A stretch of 54,782 bases of DNA from Prevotella sp. UBA2754 (GTDB lineage: Bacteria; Bacteroidota; Bacteroidia; Bacteroidales; Bacteroidaceae), in assembly GCA_002353295.1 (NCBI GenBank), contig DEJG01000002.1, forward strand, positions 4,309-59,090. Reading direction: 5' to 3'. Of the stretch, positions 49,588 to 54,782 are shown in pieces; within the stretch, counting starts at the first letter, position 1, and each line of letters starts with the position of its first letter. The position numbers and the translations under genes were made by a program. A model generated the notes under the pieces. The model worked only from the letters and a program-made list of their open reading frames with translations, ran no database searches and was not told the DNA's origin.

Positions 49588-49609
49588 TGCGTAAACAATG
49601 CGTAAACAT
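49588..49609 (+). repeat. Two tandem 11-bp repeats, right end of island
   Basis: TGCGTAAACAA followed directly by TGCGTAAACAT. Same length, register and similar sequence as the pair at 40216-40237. Confidence 0.65.
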
Positions 49610-49644
49610 TTTTATATGGTATCTACTATAATTTCGATAAAAAA

Positions 49645-49687
49645 TATGCCCGAACATCGTTTTGCCAATGTTCGGGCTATATTTTTT
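49645..49687. terminator. Bidirectional terminator of the glycine-rich protein operon
   Basis: GCCCGAACAT (49648-49657) pairs perfectly with ATGTTCGGGC (49668-49677), with TATATTTTTT on the plus side and ATATTTTTTA on the minus side. Confidence 0.9.
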
Positions 49688-49725
49688 CAGAGATTTATTC
49701 TAATCGAGCGATTTCGGTTCTTCGC

Positions 49726-52032
49726 TTACTTAATCAAGACCTTGCGGCCATTGATGATGTTGATACCCTTGCGCGGAGCTGTGAGGCGCTGACCATTCAG
49801 GTTGAAGATACCCTCGATCGTGTTCTGACGAAGACCGTCAGTTTCAACATTCTCGATGAGTGTACTAATCTGTTCGTTACCACCGAAGTCAAGCGTGATC
49901 TCGCGGGCCATGGAGATGTTACTATTACTATAGCAATCAAAGTAGGCATGGGTAGCATAGACATACATCTGCTTTGTAACCTGATAGATCTTGTTCTTTG
50001 CGCCGAGTACGAACATTTTTTCGTTTGCCTGCAGCTGCGACGGACCTATCAATGCCTGGAAGCGAACATCATTACTCTCTGTCTCGTAATTGTTGTAGGC
50101 ATCATCATCATCCAAGTTAGTTTGATTCGTCAACGTCACCTCAACATTCGTGAAGCATGGGTCCTCGATGACCTCGCCAGTGGCTGTCTCGGGTGTTCCC
50201 CAACGGATGATGTAGGGTACGCCCGCCTCTATCGCACCTAAGTTCGAGCTTGAGAAGTTGAGGGTCAGCGCCTTATCGGTGCCATTCCACGATGCGCTCT
50301 CGAACTTACGGATGTCGGCACCAGCCAGACAGGTGGTAGCCAACTTCCCGGCAGAGAGGCTGAACGGCAGCGTCAGCGTGTTCCAGTAGCCGTCCTTATA
50401 GAGCTTGCGGTTCTTCAGGTTGACAACAGCATACTTGCCACCGGCAAGGTAGGCCCAAGTAGTAGCCCACCACTGTTCAGTCGTACTGGCACAGTCAATC
50501 GTACAGCCGATATAGATAGCGCAGAACTCGATGTCGCCATAGATGTTGCTGAGGTCTACTTTTGCGCCTGGCTCATATACATAGCCATTGGGTCCGCCAC
50601 AATGGCTCGACGTTGCCCCCAGTGTATTGCCGTAGATGCTCAGTATCCACTTATAGTTCTTTCCATCAGTTGAAGTAATTGTAGGCAAAGAAATCTGGCT
50701 ACCGTTGCCAACCTCGTATTCTTCTTCATTCTTCGACAAAGTAGCACCGACGGTGTAGTAGCTGACTTTATATTTAGGAGCGACAGCTACCCCGACCGAT
50801 GAAGACATGTCAGCGCTTACGGGTGTGCCTGCAGCACCGCCTGCGCCACCAGGCTTGTGATTGTCTTCATCGTCGAAGATGTTGTCATCACCTTCCATCC
50901 AGAATGTACCACCAGCAGTACCATTGTTACTCTCAGGGCCATAGCCGCCTTCACCGCCACCGGCACCTACAGAGCCAAAGTTGTCATTCACCCACGCGTT
51001 ATGGGCGCAACCGCTGCCGCAGGCACCCGAGGCACCGCCACCGCCACCAGCACCACCGGTACCGATAGCCTGTGCGCTGCCACCACCGGCACCGCCGCCA
51101 CCACCGCCTCCACCAGCAATGGCCTGCAAGTCTGTGAGGTCAAATTGAGGAATGGGAATAGGTACACCACCAATCATTTCAACTTCTATACCCTCAAACG
51201 AAATATCGCCGCCAGTGAACGAACCCTTACCGATTGTACCGGCAGCACCGCCATTACCTTTGGCACCGCCGCTGATCTGCTGCGTGATGGTGCTTGCAAT
51301 GTTGAGCGTACCCATCGTTGCTGCTGCTGAGCCGGCACTGCCGGGGTCGCCAGGACGACCGGCGAGGTCACCACCCTCCCATTCAGCATAAGAATGAGGT
51401 ACACGCGAATCGTCCGCTGCGAGCATCTCTGCACCCAGACCGCCATTGCCGCCAGCAGTACCGATGCCTGCACCGGCACCACCGCCGCCATTACCACCGT
51501 AGCCGCCACGGCCACCAGTAATCCTTCCTCCCAAGAACCATGTATTGGGATCTTCGTCATCATCTTCTACATAACTACCATCGGTTCCGTCGCCGCCAGC
51601 CTGGCCATCGGCAGCATTACCGCCCGTGGCTTTCAGCGTACCGTTGCCGATGATGTTGAGCGTAGAGCCCGAAGGCAGCAGGATACCGGCACCGGCACCT
51701 GTGGTTCCCTGAGCGTCAGCACCCTTTACGGTCAGCGTCACGCCGGCGGGGATGTAGAGGTTCACTGTTCTGCCAGCCTGCACATACATACCGCTGCCCT
51801 GGCCGGCACCTTCGATGGTGTTGGTGAAGGTGAGGTCTTCCGTCACGTAGTAGTAATCGTCTTTCAGCTCGAAGCCCGCAGCCGAGCCTTCTGTGATGTG
51901 CGTCCACTTGCTCGTCACTGTCGGCACCTGACCCCAGTTATCGTCTTTTGTATCTTGCGCCCAAGCGCCACCCTGATGAGTCAGGGTGGTCGCAAAGAGG
52001 GCGAGGAATGTGAATATAGATAGCTTTTTCAT
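49726..52032 (-). CDS. Secreted glycine-rich repeat protein with T9SS-like tail (paralogue 2)
   Basis: 768 aa. Signal peptide 'KLSIFTFLALFATTLTHQGG' region ending 'GAWAQ'. N-terminal beta-rich module (about 40-130) with 'YYYVTEDLTFTNT', 'VNLYIPAGVTLTVKGADAQG' and 'GAGAGILLPSGSTLNIIGNG'. A glycine-rich stretch follows (about 135-390) with 'GGGAGAGIGTAGGNGG' and two Cys in 'GACGSGCAH'. The C-terminal module has 'LKNRKLYKDGYWNTLTLPFS' and 'PYIIRWG', then the tail 'FNLNGQRLTAPRKGINIING' plus RKVLIK, a sorting-type end used by Bacteroidetes secretion. It is clearly paralogous to 52231-54513. Structural or adhesive surface roles are plausible; none is shown. Confidence 0.8.
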   Translation of the reverse strand: MKKLSIFTFLALFATTLTHQGGAWAQDTKDDNWGQVPTVTSKWTHITEGSAAGFELKDDYYYVTEDLTFTNTIEGAGQGSGMYVQAGRTVNLYIPAGVTLTVKGADAQGTTGAGAGILLPSGSTLNIIGNGTLKATGGNAADGQAGGDGTDGSYVEDDDEDPNTWFLGGRITGGRGGYGGNGGGGAGAGIGTAGGNGGLGAEMLAADDSRVPHSYAEWEGGDLAGRPGDPGSAGSAAATMGTLNIASTITQQISGGAKGNGGAAGTIGKGSFTGGDISFEGIEVEMIGGVPIPIPQFDLTDLQAIAGGGGGGGGAGGGSAQAIGTGGAGGGGGASGACGSGCAHNAWVNDNFGSVGAGGGEGGYGPESNNGTAGGTFWMEGDDNIFDDEDNHKPGGAGGAAGTPVSADMSSSVGVAVAPKYKVSYYTVGATLSKNEEEYEVGNGSQISLPTITSTDGKNYKWILSIYGNTLGATSSHCGGPNGYVYEPGAKVDLSNIYGDIEFCAIYIGCTIDCASTTEQWWATTWAYLAGGKYAVVNLKNRKLYKDGYWNTLTLPFSLSAGKLATTCLAGADIRKFESASWNGTDKALTLNFSSSNLGAIEAGVPYIIRWGTPETATGEVIEDPCFTNVEVTLTNQTNLDDDDAYNNYETESNDVRFQALIGPSQLQANEKMFVLGAKNKIYQVTKQMYVYATHAYFDCYSNSNISMAREITLDFGGNEQISTLIENVETDGLRQNTIEGIFNLNGQRLTAPRKGINIINGRKVLIK

Positions 52033-52067
52033 CTGTTACAATATTAATATTAATGTATAATATATAC

Positions 52068-52217
52068 TTAACGGACGTCGTCAGCCACGAAATCATCAGG
52101 AGTTGGTCCTCCATAGTCGAATTCAACGTTCGTAACCACACCTGGACTTCCGCAAAGCATCTGAGTGATTTGTACTGGAACCACCATCATGGTGGGTTTT
52201 AAATAAGTCTTTTTCAT
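52068..52217 (-). CDS. Small 49-residue protein between the two glycine-rich genes
   Basis: Found by hand: ATG at 52217, stop at 52070-52068. It begins 'MKKTYLKPTMMVVPVQITQM', then 'LCGSPGVVTNVEFDYGG', and ends 'TPDDFVADDVR'. It lies 13 bp after the upstream gene's stop and 35 bp before the downstream start, so it is very likely part of the same mRNA. The 'MKK.Y..P' start, a single Cys in LCGSPG and an acidic tail recall families of short Prevotella proteins of unknown role. It may be a secreted or modified peptide, or a lipoprotein-like fragment; there is no classical signal sequence. Confidence 0.6.
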   Translation of the reverse strand: MKKTYLKPTMMVVPVQITQMLCGSPGVVTNVEFDYGGPTPDDFVADDVR

Positions 52218-52230
52218 TGTTCTAAATATG

Positions 52231-54513
52231 TTATTTGATTATTACTTTTTTACCATTCACGATGTTCAGACCCTTTCTGGGAGCGCTGAGGCGCTGACCG
52301 TTCAGGTTGAAGAAGGTGTCAGAATCCTTACTGTCATTATTGAGCTTAGGCGTCTGGATGGCGGTAGTCATCTCGTCGTCGAAGCTCAACACCATCTCAC
52401 GTGCGTTAACAGCTTTACCTGGCAGGATGAAGTAGCCACGACAAGAGTTGACACTCATGTTCTTAGTGGGATAGTAGAGCTTGTCGTCATTACTCAGCAC
52501 CAGTTTGGTCTTGTCACCGGCAGTCAAGGCTGTCGGCGAGTAGGTGCCCACGAACTGGATGGCACCCTCAGAGGCACCATTGCCTGACCAGAATGTGGGT
52601 GCTGTTGAGCTAATCTCCACGCCAGTGAAGTCCAGCTGATGAACGGCACTCTTTTTCCCCTTAGTGGTATTGTCCACCAGGTTGTCACCTGATGCCCACT
52701 TCACTAAGTATGGATAGCCGGCATGTAAGGTCTCTGTGCTGGTATTAACAGTAGTAAAATAGAAGTAGAGTGTTGGCCCGTCATAGGTCTTAGCACCGAT
52801 GGTACCACCTACAGGATAGTAGCCTGAAGATTCATCCAGCTTCATTACCTGAGCGCCTTTCAGTGGAGACTGAGCAAACTGCGCCGGAGTCAGGTCGAAG
52901 GGCAGACAGATGGTGTTCCAGTGGTTGTCCTTATACAGTGTGCGGTCCTTGAGGCGCACGGTGATGGGGTATTTCAGATTATTGTCTGTAAAATCTTGGA
53001 AGAATTCTGAGATAGTCTGGTCGTTGGTATTATTATTGTTGAGCTTGCAGAGGCTTGCCACCTCGACGAAGGTCAGATTGCCATAAACATCTGCGAGTGT
53101 GATGGTGCGTTCAGCATCGTCTTCCTCATTACCACCGTATGAAGTCTTTTTCGCCTGGGTGAAAACACTCTTTGTGATTTGTGCATTAGAACTGCAGTCC
53201 TTACCGTAAACGGACAATACCCACTGGTAGCCCTCTACGTTCCTTGGCAGAATGACAGTAGTAGCACTTGAGGGAGCATACTGAAAAGTTACGGAATTGG
53301 TGTTTGATCCGTTTACACGGGTCTTGATAGGCTGATAAGTGATGTTGTACTTCAGCTGGCCGGAATTCATCGAGCCTTCAGAAGAGGCACCGCCCTTAAT
53401 GCCTCCTTTTGCATTTTCAGGTTTACCAAGGCCACCATCCGTTCCAGCGTCATCGAATTTATCATTGTTAAAATATTGCGTATCATGCATCCAGCCGTCA
53501 TCACCACTAGCTGCCCATGTTCCATCTGCATCTTGTCCGCTGTCGCCACCGGAAGATGCAACCTGATAATAATCCGGATTATATTTATATCTGCTACTAC
53601 CAGAGGAGCCGCCGCCACCAGCACCACCACCGGCACCACCAGTACCTATGTTAGCAGCAGCGCCGCCGAAGCCGCCGCCGCCACCACCACCGCCGCCGGC
53701 AACAGACTGATTAGCAGCTAGATCCAAAATAAAATGGCTGCCAGCAGTACCACCAGTACCATTGACTGATGCTTTGCTTCCACCAGTGGCACTCACAGTG
53801 ATGCCGAAAGTCTGGTCAACATAGAGTTCCCCCATGTTATCTGCGGAACTACCGTTACCACCAGCTCCACCTGCAACACCATCTGCATTAGATTTATAAC
53901 CTATTTCGCCATATGACCCACCAGCACCTCCAGTGCCACCGTTGCCGCCGCGGGTGCCAATTCCAGCACCGGCACCGCCGCCACCATTGCCACCATTGCC
54001 TCCGGTGCCTGCGTATACCTTCTCAGATGAATAATTGCCACTTGCATTACCACCATTACCACCATTGCTACCGTTGGCAGCCTTACCGCCTTTGGCGGTT
54101 ACTGTAGTGTTCTCACCATCACCGCTACCGATGATGTAGAGCGTGTTACCCTCAGCGAGCTCAATGCCGGCACCAGCACCTGTAGCTCCACTGGCATCGG
54201 CACCCACGCAAGTAATGGTTAAGCCATAGGGAATGTACAGGTACACAGTTCCCTTGATGGTCAATCCGCTACCACCAGCATTAGTATTGGTGAAAGTCAG
54301 GCTTTCCTGAAGATAGTAGTACTTTGTAGTACCTGATTCACCCAGCGTCTTACCCGTGGTAGAGCCCGTTGACAGGGCTTCCCACGTAGTTGACGTGGTC
54401 TGCGACTGGCTGAAAGCCGACTCCCAGCCGGCCTGCGCCATTGCCTCGCTGCCGCCAGTAAGGCTTCCCAGCGCGAGGGCAAGTGTTGTGAAGAGTAAAT
54501 GTTTTTTCTTCAT
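52231..54513 (-). CDS. Secreted glycine-rich repeat protein with T9SS-like tail (paralogue 1)
   Basis: 760 aa. Signal peptide 'KHLLFTTLALALGSLTGGSE' ending 'AMAQ'. Same order as the paralogue: beta module 'YYYLQESLTFTNTNAGGSGL', 'LYIPYGLTITCVGADASGAT'; glycine-rich part (about 135-360) with 'GTGGNGGNGGGGAGAGIGTR'; C-terminal module 'LKDRTLYKDNHWNTICLPFD', 'GYPYLVKWASG'; tail 'FFNLNGQRLSAPRKGLNIVN' plus GKKVIIK. The conserved ends and looser glycine-rich centre suggest duplication followed by repeat-driven change. It is the first gene of the apparent three-gene operon. Confidence 0.8.
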   Translation of the reverse strand: MKKKHLLFTTLALALGSLTGGSEAMAQAGWESAFSQSQTTSTTWEALSTGSTTGKTLGESGTTKYYYLQESLTFTNTNAGGSGLTIKGTVYLYIPYGLTITCVGADASGATGAGAGIELAEGNTLYIIGSGDGENTTVTAKGGKAANGSNGGNGGNASGNYSSEKVYAGTGGNGGNGGGGAGAGIGTRGGNGGTGGAGGSYGEIGYKSNADGVAGGAGGNGSSADNMGELYVDQTFGITVSATGGSKASVNGTGGTAGSHFILDLAANQSVAGGGGGGGGGFGGAAANIGTGGAGGGAGGGGSSGSSRYKYNPDYYQVASSGGDSGQDADGTWAASGDDGWMHDTQYFNNDKFDDAGTDGGLGKPENAKGGIKGGASSEGSMNSGQLKYNITYQPIKTRVNGSNTNSVTFQYAPSSATTVILPRNVEGYQWVLSVYGKDCSSNAQITKSVFTQAKKTSYGGNEEDDAERTITLADVYGNLTFVEVASLCKLNNNNTNDQTISEFFQDFTDNNLKYPITVRLKDRTLYKDNHWNTICLPFDLTPAQFAQSPLKGAQVMKLDESSGYYPVGGTIGAKTYDGPTLYFYFTTVNTSTETLHAGYPYLVKWASGDNLVDNTTKGKKSAVHQLDFTGVEISSTAPTFWSGNGASEGAIQFVGTYSPTALTAGDKTKLVLSNDDKLYYPTKNMSVNSCRGYFILPGKAVNAREMVLSFDDEMTTAIQTPKLNNDSKDSDTFFNLNGQRLSAPRKGLNIVNGKKVIIK

Positions 54514-54579
54514 GTCGTTAAAATTAAGTTATTATTAAATTGTTAAAAAATAAAATGTTGCATGTCTATATTCGTTCTT

Positions 54580-54587
54580 CAAAATTA
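54580..54587 (-). promoter_or_regulatory. Possible -7 box (TAATTTTG) of the glycine-rich operon
   Basis: TAATTTTG on the minus strand, 66 nt before the start codon; no clear TTTG upstream, which would fit a promoter needing an activator at the direct repeats at 54677-54715. Confidence 0.4.
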
Positions 54588-54676
54588 CAATTTATTATTA
54601 AATTAGGAGTACGTTTTGCGTACACTGCATCCAAATAAATATTTCAAATGGGTAGCGAGTTGTTGGAATGGTAGAA

Positions 54677-54715
54677 AATTGCTCGTTTGACAATCGGGAA
54701 TTGTTCGTATGACAA
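54677..54715 (-). repeat. Two 17-bp direct repeats with 22-bp period upstream of the glycine-rich operon
   Basis: AATTGCTCGTTTGACAA (54677-54693) and AATTGTTCGTATGACAA (54699-54715) differ at two positions. They lie about 90-130 bp upstream of the -7 box, a possible site for a direct-repeat-binding activator such as a LytTR response regulator. Confidence 0.6.
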
Positions 54716-54782
54716 CCCCAGGGGCGCGCTTCCTCTGCCCCGAGAGAAAAAAAGAGACCGTTTTCTTTTGTTATTCGGACGT

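Larger units (their letters stand above)
40216..49609. mobile_element. Candidate defence/toxin genomic island next to tRNA-Met
   Basis: All genes are on the minus strand and are accessory in kind: XRE, Fic, ApeA-like, restriction-modification, GIY-YIG, ORF6N, decayed hipA. Several genes are clearly AT-richer than the flanking housekeeping genes. Both borders carry tandem 11-bp repeats of the TGCGnAnACnA design. No integrase, transposase or duplicated tRNA 3' end was found, so excision is probably not autonomous, or the borders lie elsewhere. Confidence 0.45.

Overview
The window looks like a chromosomal segment of a Bacteroidales bacterium, most likely Prevotella or a close relative. The evidence is promoters of the TTTG-N19-21-TAnnTTTG type, secreted proteins ending in a T9SS-like 'LNGQR...GKKV.IK' module, Bacteroidetes families (LruC/DUF4842, DUF4369, DUF2851, DUF3160 with YARHG, GGGtGRT), and Bacteroidales-style gene orders such as topA-aroK-speA-argB-ECF sigma. 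Genus is an inference; there is no rRNA here.

Layout. 1-884: C-terminally cut SpmA/SpmB-like membrane protein (minus). 1005-3787: two divergent LruC-domain lipoproteins. 3780-9808: SF1 helicase, secreted pectate lyase, RluA-type pseudouridine synthase, the last ending in a 22-bp palindromic repeat array. 10012-11743: GGGtGRT protein with its NifU-like partner. 11876-15126: three-gene operon of an HPr-kinase-like/S26 signal-peptidase fusion, a PqqD protein and an ABC exporter, which looks like a peptide maturation and export system. It is followed by a separate short transcription unit (15173-15427) with its own promoter and terminator. 15475-22792: long minus-strand operon (heterodimeric ABC exporter, DUF2851, thioesterase, dprA, dusB). 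22931-31429: envelope and secreted functions (coiled-coil protein, thioredoxin-fold lipoprotein lacking CxxC, YARHG-DUF3160, CapA, two esterases, Nudix). 31479-38147: topA, aroK, speA, argB, ECF sigma and its presumed anti-sigma, with an ECF-type promoter between the last two. 38298-40000: CPBP protease and ribF.

At 40091 lies a tRNA-Met(CAT), and directly after its terminator begins a ~9.4 kb accessory island (40216-49609) coded entirely on the minus strand: XRE regulator, Fic protein, ApeA-like HEPN protein, specificity subunit, fused nuclease-methylase, GIY-YIG protein, truncated HD-like protein, ORF6N protein, small ORFs and a decayed hipA. It reads as a defence/toxin island. No integrase gene is present. 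Tandem 11-bp repeats of similar design occur at both ends and in front of the XRE gene.

49648-54513: an apparent operon of two paralogous glycine-rich secreted proteins separated by an unpredicted 49-codon ORF with one cysteine, closed by a bidirectional terminator. The best candidates for something undescribed are the HprK-S26/PqqD/ABC operon with its neighbouring mini-transcript, the glycine-rich/49-aa/glycine-rich operon, and the 11-bp repeat family of the island.
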